Below the pieces are notes generated by a model. The model saw only the letters and a list, made by a program, of their open reading frames with translations, was not told the origin of the DNA and did no database searches. The position numbers and the translations under genes were made by a program. Positions 34,767 to 42,373 of a stretch of DNA of 64,000 nucleotides are shown in pieces (the stretch's first letter is position 1; each line of letters begins with the position of its first letter). Source of the DNA: Kineosporiaceae bacterium (lineage in GTDB: Bacteria; Actinomycetota; Actinomycetes; Actinomycetales; Kineosporiaceae); NCBI GenBank assembly GCA_016794595.1, contig JAEUJN010000017.1, forward strand, positions 36,549-100,548, written 5' to 3'.

Positions 34767-35384
34767 ATGAGCGAGCGCGACACTGCCGACTTCTGGTTCG
34801 ACCCGGTCTGCCCGTGGGCCTGGATGACCTCACGCTGGATGCTCGAGGTCACCGCCGTGCGTCCGGTGGACGTGCGCTGGCACGTGATGAGCCTGTCGGT
34901 GCTCAACGAGGGGCGTGAGCTGCCCGAGAACTACCGGTCCCTGATGACGGTGGCCTGGCAGCCGGTGCGCGTGGTCGCGGCGGCATCCGCCGAGTACGGC
35001 CAGGATGTCGTCCTGCCGCTCTACACCGCGATCGGCACCCGGTTCCACCCGGGCGGGCGGGGGGACGCCGCCGAGTACCCAGGGGTGTTCGCCGAGGCGC
35101 TGGCCGAGGTGGGGCTGAAGGCGGAGCTCGCCGAGGCGGCGCACTCCACCGACCATGACCACCTGCTGCGCGCCGGCACCGCCGAGGCCATCGCCCTGGT
35201 GGGTGATGACGTCGGCACACCGGTGATCTCGGTCAACGGGGTCGCGTTCTTCGGCCCGGTGGTCACCCCGGCACCCAAGGGTGAGCTGGCCGCCAGGTTG
35301 TGGGACGGCGCGGTGGCGATGGCCTCGGTGCCCGGGTTCTACGAGCTCAAGCGCAGCCGCACCCAGGGGCCGATCTTCGACTGA
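34767..35384 (+). CDS. DsbA-family mycothiol-type nitroreductase/oxidoreductase homologue
   Basis: A 205-residue thioredoxin-fold protein with a helical insertion, closely following the mycobacterial Rv2466c (mycothiol-dependent nitroreductase) family. It has F-W-F-D-P-V-C-P-W-A-W at the active site, W-H-V-M-S-L-S-V-L-N and the cis-Pro region V-G-T-P-V-I-S-V-N-G. The second active-site cysteine of Rv2466c (CPWC) is replaced by Ala (CPWA), so any thiol chemistry must use one cysteine, for example through mycothiol. The ATG at 34767 follows GAGGAG at 34751-34756. The next gene starts on its stop (TGATG). Confidence 0.85.
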   Translation: MSERDTADFWFDPVCPWAWMTSRWMLEVTAVRPVDVRWHVMSLSVLNEGRELPENYRSLMTVAWQPVRVVAAASAEYGQDVVLPLYTAIGTRFHPGGRGDAAEYPGVFAEALAEVGLKAELAEAAHSTDHDHLLRAGTAEAIALVGDDVGTPVISVNGVAFFGPVVTPAPKGELAARLWDGAVAMASVPGFYELKRSRTQGPIFD

Positions 35385-35785
35385 TGACTCAGCTCTACCT
35401 GGTGCGCCACGGCGAGACCGCGTGGTCGCGCGTGGGGCGGCGCACCTCGGTGACCGACCTCGACCTCACCGATCTGGGCCAGGCTCAGGCTCGGTCCCTG
35501 CGTGGACCGCTCGATCCGGCGGACTTCGGCCTGGTGTGGTGCAGCCCGCGGCGACGCGCCCGCCGGACGGCGCAGCTCGCCTGGTTCGACCCGGCCGCCG
35601 ACCAGGTGCGGACTCGGGTGAGCCGGGTGATCGAGCGCGCCGAGTCCTCCGGGGTCGATCGGGTGCTCTGCTTCGCGCACGCTCACGTGTTGCGGGCGCT
35701 CACCCTGGTCTGGCTCGACCTGGATCTCGAGCACGGCGAGGCGTTCCCGATGGAGACGGCCACCATCAGCGTGGGCGGTCGGCTA
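35384..35785 (+). pseudogene. Truncated histidine phosphatase
   Basis: The start is a clear phosphoglycerate-mutase-like phosphatase. L-V-R-H-G-E-T carries the nucleophilic His at residue 9, and C-F-A-H-A-H-V-L the second His. However, the central region with the catalytic Glu (normally about 45 residues after the R-R-R-A-R-R-T-A-Q-L-A segment) is absent. The usual tail after T-A-T-I-S-V is also missing. No in-frame stop occurs before 37747, so the frame runs about 2 kb antisense into the convergent flavoenzyme gene. The gene looks decayed by an internal in-frame deletion plus loss of its 3' end. The end coordinate is where homology stops and the convergent stop codon lies. Confidence 0.7.
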
Positions 35786-37825
35786 GAGCCGCGTCGCGGT
35801 GAGGCGGCCCTCGTAGATCGCGTGCACCGCCAGCCGGGCGGCCCGCGAGTCGCCGATCACGTGAACCCTTCCGCCGAACGGCGTCTCGGCCAGCTCGTCG
35901 GCCACCGAGGTGTCGGGGGTGTTCGTGGTCGCCACCACCAACGTGTCGGCCGCGATCACCTGCTCGGCGCTGCGGTGCGGGTCGGCCAACAGACTGCGCA
36001 CGTGGGCGCCCGCGTCGTCCCAGGCGGTGATGACAGCCTCGGTCTGCCAGGTGACGCCGAGCCCGGCCAGCCGGGAGCGCAGCTCGCCGTCCCCGGCCGT
36101 TCGCTGGATCCAGTAGCCGACCATCGGCCATCCGGTCACCAGGTGCACCCGGTGGCCCGATTCGGCCAAGTGCCAGGCGGTTCCGGTTGCCCGCCAGTCG
36201 CCCAGGTCGTCCAGGACGACGACGCGCTCGCCGATCCGGGCGGTACGGGTGAGCACGTCCTCGATGGAGACCACGTCTCGGCGTCGGACGCCGGGCAGCA
36301 CGAGTTGGGCGGGCAGCGGTCGCTGGAATCCGTCCTCGCTCGGGCGGGACCCGGTCGCCACCACGATGTCCTCGGCGCCCAGCGAGCCGGCCAACGCCGC
36401 GGCCTCGGCGCCGTCCAGCGGGGTGTTCAGCCGCACCTGCGCCCCGAGACGGGCCAGTTCGGTGCGATACCACTCGATCAGGTCGGTGATCTGAGCCCGG
36501 CGCGGTTGCAGCCCCGCCAGCCGGAACGCCCCACCCAGTTGCGGCCCTGCCTCGGCCAGCGTCACCCGGTGACCGCGCTCGGCAGCCACCCGTGCCGCCT
36601 CGAGTCCGGCCGGCCCGCCGCCGACGATCAGCACCGGCCGCGGTTGCGGTGCCGGATCGAAACGGTCACCGCCCCATTCGAACTCGCGTCCAGCCGACGG
36701 GTTGACCAGGCACGAGATCCAGTAGTCGCGCGAGCGCCGGCCCCAGCACATCTGATTGCACGAGATGCAGCCCCGGATGTGTTCGGCCCGGCCGGACAGG
36801 GCCTTGGCCGCCAGATACGGATCGGCGATCTGACCGCGCACGATGCTCACCAGGTCGGCGGCGCCGGAGGACAGCAGCGCCTCGGCATTGTCGGGGGTGC
36901 GAATGTGACACTCCGACTGCACCCGGGCGAAGCGGAGCACGCCCTTCAGCGCGCGGGCCGCCTCACCGCCCAGGGTCTCGCCGAACAGGAACGTCGGCAT
37001 CAGCGGGCCGAAGTCGAAGTAGCTGCCGACCCCACAGGTGAGGTAGTCGAACAGCTCGCGCTCATCGTGCCAGACGGCGATCTCGCACAGCTGCTCGACC
37101 TGCATCGCCACCTCGACCCGCGGGCTGACCGCGGTGGCCAGTCCGATCACGAAGTCCTCGCCCACCGCCGCCCGGATCCGGGTGAGCAGTTTGTGGGAGA
37201 AGCGCATCCGGTTCGCGAACGAGCCGCCCCAGCGATCGGTGCGCCGGTTGGACCACGGGCTCCAGAACTGGTCGACCACGGCGTTGTAGGCGGCGAAGAT
37301 CTCCACTCCGTCGAACCCGCAGGCCTGCGCGCGGACCGCGGCATCGACGAAGCCGTCGAGCAGCTCGCCGATCTCGCGCTCGGTCATGGCGTGGGCGCCG
37401 TCCGCGTCGTGGTAGCTGGGCAGGGCCGACGGCGCCCAGGACTCGCGGAAGGAGTTGTCGAAGTCGCCGTGCTGACCGACGTGGTAGAGCTGCTGGATGA
37501 TCGTCGCGCCCTCGGCGTGCACGGCCTCGGTGATCCGCCGGAACCCCGGGATGACCGCGTCGTCGCCGACCCGGAAGTTGCCCCGGGTCAGTACCGCGGT
37601 GGGATGGACCGGCACCGGCTCGACCACGATCATGCCGGCGCCGCCCCGCGCGCGTTCGAGGTAGTAGCCCAGGTGGCGGGCCCCGGGCAGGCCGTCCTCG
37701 CTCATGTTGGCGGTGTGCGCGCCGAAGGTGATCCGGTTGGGCAGTAGGCGATGCCGCAGGGTCAGCGGCTGGGCAAGGTGGGGGTAGTGGGCCTCGGATG
37801 TCCCGGGGGCCGGGGGTGGCGTCAT
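35783..37825 (-). CDS. FMN/FAD iron-sulfur oxidoreductase of the 2,4-dienoyl-CoA reductase / N-methylproline demethylase family
   Basis: A 680-residue enzyme. An Old-Yellow-Enzyme-like FMN barrel (residues 15-345) is joined by a [4Fe-4S] site (C-I-S-C-N-Q-M-C with a fourth Cys 11 residues later) to a two-dinucleotide-binding domain (V-G-G-G-P-A-G-L-E-A-A-R near residue 400). The family includes trimethylamine dehydrogenase, dienoyl-CoA reductase and stachydrine/N-methylproline demethylases. The barrel start (F-G-A-H-T-A-N-M-S-E-D-G) and the H-P-T pattern look closer to the demethylases. It starts 4 bases inside the end of the ornithine cyclodeaminase-like gene (ATGA), so amine/imino-acid catabolism is a reasonable inference. 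Confidence 0.82.
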   Translation of the reverse strand: MTPPPAPGTSEAHYPHLAQPLTLRHRLLPNRITFGAHTANMSEDGLPGARHLGYYLERARGGAGMIVVEPVPVHPTAVLTRGNFRVGDDAVIPGFRRITEAVHAEGATIIQQLYHVGQHGDFDNSFRESWAPSALPSYHDADGAHAMTEREIGELLDGFVDAAVRAQACGFDGVEIFAAYNAVVDQFWSPWSNRRTDRWGGSFANRMRFSHKLLTRIRAAVGEDFVIGLATAVSPRVEVAMQVEQLCEIAVWHDERELFDYLTCGVGSYFDFGPLMPTFLFGETLGGEAARALKGVLRFARVQSECHIRTPDNAEALLSSGAADLVSIVRGQIADPYLAAKALSGRAEHIRGCISCNQMCWGRRSRDYWISCLVNPSAGREFEWGGDRFDPAPQPRPVLIVGGGPAGLEAARVAAERGHRVTLAEAGPQLGGAFRLAGLQPRRAQITDLIEWYRTELARLGAQVRLNTPLDGAEAAALAGSLGAEDIVVATGSRPSEDGFQRPLPAQLVLPGVRRRDVVSIEDVLTRTARIGERVVVLDDLGDWRATGTAWHLAESGHRVHLVTGWPMVGYWIQRTAGDGELRSRLAGLGVTWQTEAVITAWDDAGAHVRSLLADPHRSAEQVIAADTLVVATTNTPDTSVADELAETPFGGRVHVIGDSRAARLAVHAIYEGRLTATRL

Positions 37826-38832
37826 GGGTGAGCCTCCGTCGCGGGGGGCAGCTGCTCGGTGAACCGGGCCAGCAGGTGACGGGCCACGATCAGGTCCAGG
37901 TGGCCGCCACCGCCGTTCTCGAACAGGGTGATCTGATCAGGGTCGGTCCGGGCGACCACCTCGCCCCGGCACAGCTGGTGCAGGTCGCCGAGGACGGCGT
38001 CCGGCGTGATCACCCCGGAGGCCAGCGGGATCACCAGGTCCCCGCTCTCACCGATGGTGGTCGATCTCGAGTCCACCACGATCCGGGCCCGACGCACCAC
38101 CTCGTCGTCCACCTCGCGATGATCGGGCAGGTAGGCGCCCACGCAGTCCAGGTGGGTGCCCGGGCGCAGGAACCTCCCGTGGATCAACGGGTTCCGGCTC
38201 ATGGTCGCCGTGCAGATGATGTCCGCCTCGGCGCTCACCCGGTCCAGCCGGTCGGCATTGACCACCTCGTCGGCCAGACCTGCCTCGACCAGCGACCTGG
38301 CTCGCTCGGGGGAGCGGTTCCAGACCAGGACCCGCTCGATCGAGGGGCGGACGGCGCGGTGGGCGGCGATCAGGTGGGCGGCCAGCCCGCCGGCCCCGAC
38401 CATGAGCAACACCGCCGAATCCGGCCTGGAGCACAGCCGCGAGCCGAGCGCGCTGTCGGCCGCCGTCTTGCGATAGGTGAGTTCGGTGCCGTCGATCAGC
38501 GCCGCCGGTGACCCGGTGGCGCCGTCGAAGAGGACCACGACCGCTTGCAGTGCGGCCAGCCCGGTGGTCCGGGGGTTGTCCGGGACGACGGTGAGCAGCT
38601 TGGCCGCGAACGCCTGGCCCGGCTGCCAGGAGCCCAGAACCAGGAACCGGTGATCCCGGACGGGATCAGGCGCCTGCTCGGCGGACAGCACCATCCGGCC
38701 GGATCGCGCCGGGGGCAGGTCGCGGTGCGCGTGGGCGATCGCGTCGGCCAGGTCGGCGTACTCGCCGCAGCGCGCGACCTCCGCGGCGTCCAGCACAGGC
38801 AGGTCTCGCAGCGAGCCGGTCACCTGCCACAC
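37822..38832 (-). CDS. Ornithine cyclodeaminase / mu-crystallin family protein
   Basis: A 336-residue member of the OCD family. It has an N-terminal substrate domain with T-E-L-T-Y-R-K-T-A-A-D-S-A-L-G-S and a Rossmann domain (V-G-A-G-G-L-A-A-H-L near residue 145). Relatives are ornithine cyclodeaminase, alanine dehydrogenase and pyrroline-2-carboxylate (ketimine) reductase. Coupled with the flavin demethylase-like gene it may reduce a cyclic imine. The start is uncertain: GTG at 38832 or 38823. Neither has a ribosome site, and the divergent rpiB ATG is only 8 bases away, so a leaderless transcript is likely. Confidence 0.8.
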   Translation of the reverse strand: MWQVTGSLRDLPVLDAAEVARCGEYADLADAIAHAHRDLPPARSGRMVLSAEQAPDPVRDHRFLVLGSWQPGQAFAAKLLTVVPDNPRTTGLAALQAVVVLFDGATGSPAALIDGTELTYRKTAADSALGSRLCSRPDSAVLLMVGAGGLAAHLIAAHRAVRPSIERVLVWNRSPERARSLVEAGLADEVVNADRLDRVSAEADIICTATMSRNPLIHGRFLRPGTHLDCVGAYLPDHREVDDEVVRRARIVVDSRSTTIGESGDLVIPLASGVITPDAVLGDLHQLCRGEVVARTDPDQITLFENGGGGHLDLIVARHLLARFTEQLPPATEAHP

Positions 38833-38840
38833 TCTGGCCC

Positions 38841-39314
38841 ATGCGTGTCCACCTGGGAGCCGACCATGCCGGATTCGAGCTCAAGCAGCACCTGGTGACT
38901 CACCTGACCCGTCGCGGTCACGAAGTGGTCGACCACGGTCCGCACCAGTTCGACCCGGAGGACGACTACCCGCCGTTCTGCCTGCGGGCGGCACGTGCGG
39001 TGGTGGCCGAGCCGGGCAGCCTCGGGGTGGTGATCGGCGGCTCGGGCAACGGCGAGCAGATCGCGGCCAACAAGGTTGCCGGCGTCCGGTGTGCCCTGGC
39101 CTGGAGCGTGCAGACCGCTCGGCTGGGCCGCCAGCACAACGATGCGAACCTGGTGTCGGTGGGGGCGCGGATGCACTCGACCGATGAGTCCACGACGTTC
39201 GTGGATGCCTTTCTCGCCGAGCCGTTCTCGGCCGATCCCCGCCACCAGCGCCGGATCGACATGCTGGCCGGCTACGAACAGACCGGCGAGGTCCCCCCGC
39301 TCCCCACACCCTGA
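38841..39314 (+). CDS. rpiB: Ribose-5-phosphate isomerase B
   Basis: A 157-residue RpiB/LacA-type isomerase, interconverting ribose 5-phosphate and ribulose 5-phosphate. It opens with R-V-H-L-G-A-D-H-A-G-F-E-L-K and has the I-G-G-S-G-N-G-E-Q-I-A-A-N-K phosphate-binding region and the catalytic His in R-x-H-N-D-A-N typical of actinomycete RpiB. The start is fixed by this conserved N-terminus, although there is no ribosome site and only 8 bases to the divergent gene. The last codons lie in a tandem repeat. Confidence 0.94.
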   Translation: MRVHLGADHAGFELKQHLVTHLTRRGHEVVDHGPHQFDPEDDYPPFCLRAARAVVAEPGSLGVVIGGSGNGEQIAANKVAGVRCALAWSVQTARLGRQHNDANLVSVGARMHSTDESTTFVDAFLAEPFSADPRHQRRIDMLAGYEQTGEVPPLPTP

Positions 39315-39362
39315 CCTCCCCACACGCTGACCTCCCACACGCTGACCTCCCCACACCCTGAC
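39300..39362 (+). repeat. Four tandem ~16-base repeats across the rpiB stop
   Basis: Units at 39300-39315, 39316-39331, 39332-39346 (one base shorter) and 39347-39362, all of the form CTCCCCACACNCTGAC. The first unit contains the rpiB stop codon. A C-rich stretch follows up to the palindrome at 39390. Confidence 0.85.
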
Positions 39363-39389
39363 CCCACCCCACCCGCCACCGCGACCCCA

Positions 39390-39447
39390 CCCCACCTCGT
39401 GATCATGCACTTTCGACTATGCAAAAGCGCATGATCACGGGGTGGGG
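39390..39447. repeat. Palindrome family B, copy 1
   Basis: Arms 39390-39413 and 39424-39447 (24 bases) pair at all but one position, counting one G-T pair, with the core GTGATCATGC. G-runs follow on the right and C-runs lie on the left. It is intergenic between rpiB and the SpoIIE-type phosphatase gene, both plus strand. Confidence 0.85.
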
Positions 39448-39536
39448 CGGTAGGGGGTGGTGACGTTCGGTGATGGTTGTCGCCGCTCCCGTGGCATCCC
39501 ACTGAGCCACGCGGTGACCGTCGGTAGGGTCGAGAC

Positions 39537-40634
39537 GTGGTGGCGGAGACGGTGGATCGGGGCTGGGCCGTCCGGATGGTCTCGCGCAGCGCGCGTGGCC
39601 GCCGGTTCGCGAGCTCTCAGGCAGCTCAGCTCGTGCTGCTCTGCCTCGCCGCGGCGGCCTACACGGTCGGCGCCGTGCGCTGGCCGGCATGGTTCGCCCC
39701 GTCGATGACCTTCGTCTGGTTGATGCTGGGCGGGTTCTTCCTGCGGATGGCCTACCTGCTGGTCTATTCCGCGGTGCTGGTGGGGGCCATGATCCTCGCG
39801 CAGCTCCTGCGGGACGAGACGCCCGCCCAACCGGGGGTCTTCCTCGGCGTCCTGATCGGGGCAGCGCTGGTGCTCGGTTACGCCCGCAGCCGCGAACGGG
39901 TCGGGGTCCAGGGGAACCTGGGTGCCTCGATGCTGGTCGACCTGCGCGAGCGGCTCCGGGCCCAGGCGACCATCCCGCCCCTGGCACCGGGGTGGCAGGT
40001 AGACAGCGTGCTGCGATCGGCGTACGGCGACAGCTTCTCCGGCGACTTCCTGGTGGCCTCCACCTCGGACGACGGCCGCTGGCTGGAGATCGTGCTGGTG
40101 GACGTCTCGGGCAAGGGCCAGGCGGCCGGCACGCGGTCGCTGATGCTCAGCGGCGCCTTCGGGGGACTGCTCGGGGCTCTGCCGAGGGGGCGGTTCCTGG
40201 TGGAGGCCAATCGCTACCTGCTGCGGCAGGGCTGGACCGAGGGCTTCGCCACCGCCGTCCATGTGGCGGTGGACCAGGAGACCGGCACCTTCGAGCTGCG
40301 CACGGCCGGTCATCCCCCCGGCGCGCAGTATCACGTCGGTGACGGCCGGTGGGAGATGCTCGAGGGTGCCCGGGGTCCGTTGCTGGGGGTGGTGCCCGAC
40401 CCGGTCTTCACCGCGCACAGCGGCACCCTGCACCGTGGCGACGCGCTGCTGATCTACACCGACGGCATGGTGGAACGCCGGGACAACGACATCACCCTGG
40501 GCATCGACCGCCTGGTCGGCGCGGCCGAGCGGGAGGTCACCCGGGGGCTGGTAGGGTCGGCGACCCGCATCGTGGACGGCGTGCTGGCCGCGCGCGACGA
40601 CGACCGGGCACTGGTCCTGATCACCCGGTCTTGA
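39537..40634 (+). CDS. Membrane-anchored SpoIIE-type PP2C phosphatase
   Basis: A 365-residue protein. The N-terminal 110 residues have about three membrane segments (around 28-48, 58-80 and 98-116). A PP2C/SpoIIE domain follows from residue 150, with metal-binding Asp in F-S-G-D-F and D-V-S-G-K-G, then Y-T-D-G-M-V-E and the closing D-D-R-A-L-V-L. Such phosphatases dephosphorylate STAS anti-anti-sigma proteins in partner-switching stress pathways. No sensor domain such as PAS or GAF is present. GTG at 39537, with an in-frame GTG directly after it. The stop abuts the convergent gene's stop. Confidence 0.87.
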   Translation: MVAETVDRGWAVRMVSRSARGRRFASSQAAQLVLLCLAAAAYTVGAVRWPAWFAPSMTFVWLMLGGFFLRMAYLLVYSAVLVGAMILAQLLRDETPAQPGVFLGVLIGAALVLGYARSRERVGVQGNLGASMLVDLRERLRAQATIPPLAPGWQVDSVLRSAYGDSFSGDFLVASTSDDGRWLEIVLVDVSGKGQAAGTRSLMLSGAFGGLLGALPRGRFLVEANRYLLRQGWTEGFATAVHVAVDQETGTFELRTAGHPPGAQYHVGDGRWEMLEGARGPLLGVVPDPVFTAHSGTLHRGDALLIYTDGMVERRDNDITLGIDRLVGAAEREVTRGLVGSATRIVDGVLAARDDDRALVLITRS

Positions 40635-41252
40635 TCACCCGGTCCTGATCACACCGTCCGGGAAGGTCTCCTCGATGCAACAGATCGGGGTGCCGTCCAC
40701 GATCAGCCGGTAGCAGCGGGAGACGCCGGTGTCCCCGGCCAGCGCCTGGTCGCCCGGGCGCAGGCCGCGCAGCGGGGTGCGGCCGAACCAGAGCAGCTCC
40801 CGCCGGGTCTCCAGCTGCATGGTGGCGAAGGCGCCGCCCAGGCCGGTCGGTTCGGCCGCCAGCACCTCGGGAAAGGACCGTGGCAGCCGGTCGAGCAGCA
40901 GCACCGAGTCGGCGTGCACGATCAGCCGCCCGGTGATCCCCGAGCGCAGCGCTGTGCGCCGGCTCAGGGCGGCGTCCTGGGGGTGAGCCTTCAGCCAGCG
41001 CGCGGTCACGGCGTCCAGCAGCATCTGCTCGTGCCCCTCGACGTCGGCGACGATCGGGCCCAGCTGGTGGGCCTCGAGCGCGTTGGCGAGCGTGCCCTCG
41101 CTGATCAGCAGCAGTCGCAGATCGGCCGGCAGGGCCTCGAACGGCACATCGGACAACCGGGGTGGCCGCTCGCCCTGGGCCAGCCAGCGGGGGCCCCACG
41201 CGGGGGTGGGGGTCGACGTGGGGGACGACGTGGGGGACGACGTGACGCGCAC
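40635..41252 (-). CDS. Chorismate pyruvate-lyase family protein (Rv2949c-like)
   Basis: A 205-residue protein. From residue 40 it follows the mycobacterial chorismate pyruvate-lyase Rv2949c. Shared patterns are L-R-L-L-L-I-S-E-G-T-L, D-S-V-L-L-L-D-R-L-P, the L-G-G-A-F-A-T-M-Q-L-E-T-R-R-E block and C-Y-R-L-I-V-D-G-T-P-I near the C-terminus. Such enzymes convert chorismate to 4-hydroxybenzoate and pyruvate. Here the gene stands alone with no polyketide or glycolipid cluster. The N-terminal 20 residues are Thr/Ser/Pro repeats encoded by a 12-base direct repeat (41207-41245), so the start at GTG 41252 is uncertain. UTRA-like ligand binding is the structural alternative. Confidence 0.65.
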   Translation of the reverse strand: MRVTSSPTSSPTSTPTPAWGPRWLAQGERPPRLSDVPFEALPADLRLLLISEGTLANALEAHQLGPIVADVEGHEQMLLDAVTARWLKAHPQDAALSRRTALRSGITGRLIVHADSVLLLDRLPRSFPEVLAAEPTGLGGAFATMQLETRRELLWFGRTPLRGLRPGDQALAGDTGVSRCYRLIVDGTPICCIEETFPDGVIRTG

Positions 41253-41318
41253 GGCGTCCAGGCTAGGGGCTCGCGGCCGGTTCCCCGCAGATCGCCGCCG
41301 CCACCGGACCCGGTCCGG

Positions 41319-42290
41319 TCAGGCCAGCGAGCGCCCGCTGAGCGCCGCTCCGGCCAGGCTCGCCAGTCGCTCGACCGTGGCGATCCCGGCACCCATGCTG
41401 GGTGAGCCCCCCGACAGGACCGTGAGCAGGGCCAGGTCGCCGGTGTCCAGCAGCACGCGTCCGATGGAGTTGATCGCCCACAGCCCGTTGTCGCTCTGGG
41501 CCGGCAGCCAGCCGTTCTTCAGCCACACCTCGTCCGAGTCGGTGGCCGCCGACACCCCCCAGCGCTGGGCCTTGTCGACCTCGCGCATCAGGGTGAGCAC
41601 GTAGGCGCGCTGCTCGGCGGTCACCGGACTGGCGTCGTCCTGCAGCGCCGTCAGCAGCCGGTTCTGGTCGCGGGGGGAGGTCCGGGTGGCCCCCCAGTAC
41701 CCGCCCGATCCGGCCCGGGTGTCGGTGAAGCCGAGTCGCTTCATCTGACGGGTGTAGCCCGTGCCCCGCCCGATGTCCGACCAGAGCGAGTCCGCCGCGT
41801 CGTTGTCACTGACCTTGATCATGCGACTGGCCCGGGAACGTTGGGCGGAGGAGGGCATCCCGCCGTCCAACTGGAGCATCAGGGCAACCAGGATGCCGAC
41901 CTTGACGATGCTGGCCGAGGTGAACGTGGTCGCCTCGTTGTAGGCGATCCGAGCGCCGGTGGCGAGATTGACCCCGGCCACCCCACAGCGGCCCGGTCGG
42001 GTGCGGTCGTAGGCGGCCGCTGCCCGGGCGAAATCCGGGCCGGCGCGCAGCGCGGAGGACACGGTCGAGGGCGCAGGTGAGGGTGAGAGGGAGGGTTCGG
42101 TCGCGCTGGGGGTCGAGCTGGGCGTCGTTGCGGACGGCGTGGGCCCGGTCGCGGTGGTCTCCGCCTGGTCGCCATCGGGGTTCAACACCTGGATGCTGCC
42201 GCCGATCGCGGCACCGGTGAGCAGGGTCAGGCCGCCGATCACGAACAGCCGTCTGGGCACCGGCTCCGGCTCCTGTCTGTGCCTGCCCAT
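41319..42290 (-). CDS. Class A beta-lactamase-like serine hydrolase, exported
   Basis: A 323-residue protein with a membrane/signal segment at about residues 15-35 and a Ser/Thr/Pro-rich linker to residue 80. The class A beta-lactamase fold follows, with S-x-x-K (S-I-V-K), S-D-N and K-N-G (in place of K-T-G) motifs. It probably acts outside the membrane on a peptidoglycan-related substrate; resistance cannot be inferred. The ATG at 42290 has an AGGAC site 7 bases upstream; a GTG at 42296 is less well placed. Confidence 0.82.
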   Translation of the reverse strand: MGRHRQEPEPVPRRLFVIGGLTLLTGAAIGGSIQVLNPDGDQAETTATGPTPSATTPSSTPSATEPSLSPSPAPSTVSSALRAGPDFARAAAAYDRTRPGRCGVAGVNLATGARIAYNEATTFTSASIVKVGILVALMLQLDGGMPSSAQRSRASRMIKVSDNDAADSLWSDIGRGTGYTRQMKRLGFTDTRAGSGGYWGATRTSPRDQNRLLTALQDDASPVTAEQRAYVLTLMREVDKAQRWGVSAATDSDEVWLKNGWLPAQSDNGLWAINSIGRVLLDTGDLALLTVLSGGSPSMGAGIATVERLASLAGAALSGRSLA

Positions 42291-42373
42291 CCGCACGTCC
42301 TACCACGTCTGCCCGTGACCAGGGCATTAGTCGGTGTGGCCCGGGCAGGTCGGACGAATGCTCTGTCACAGGA

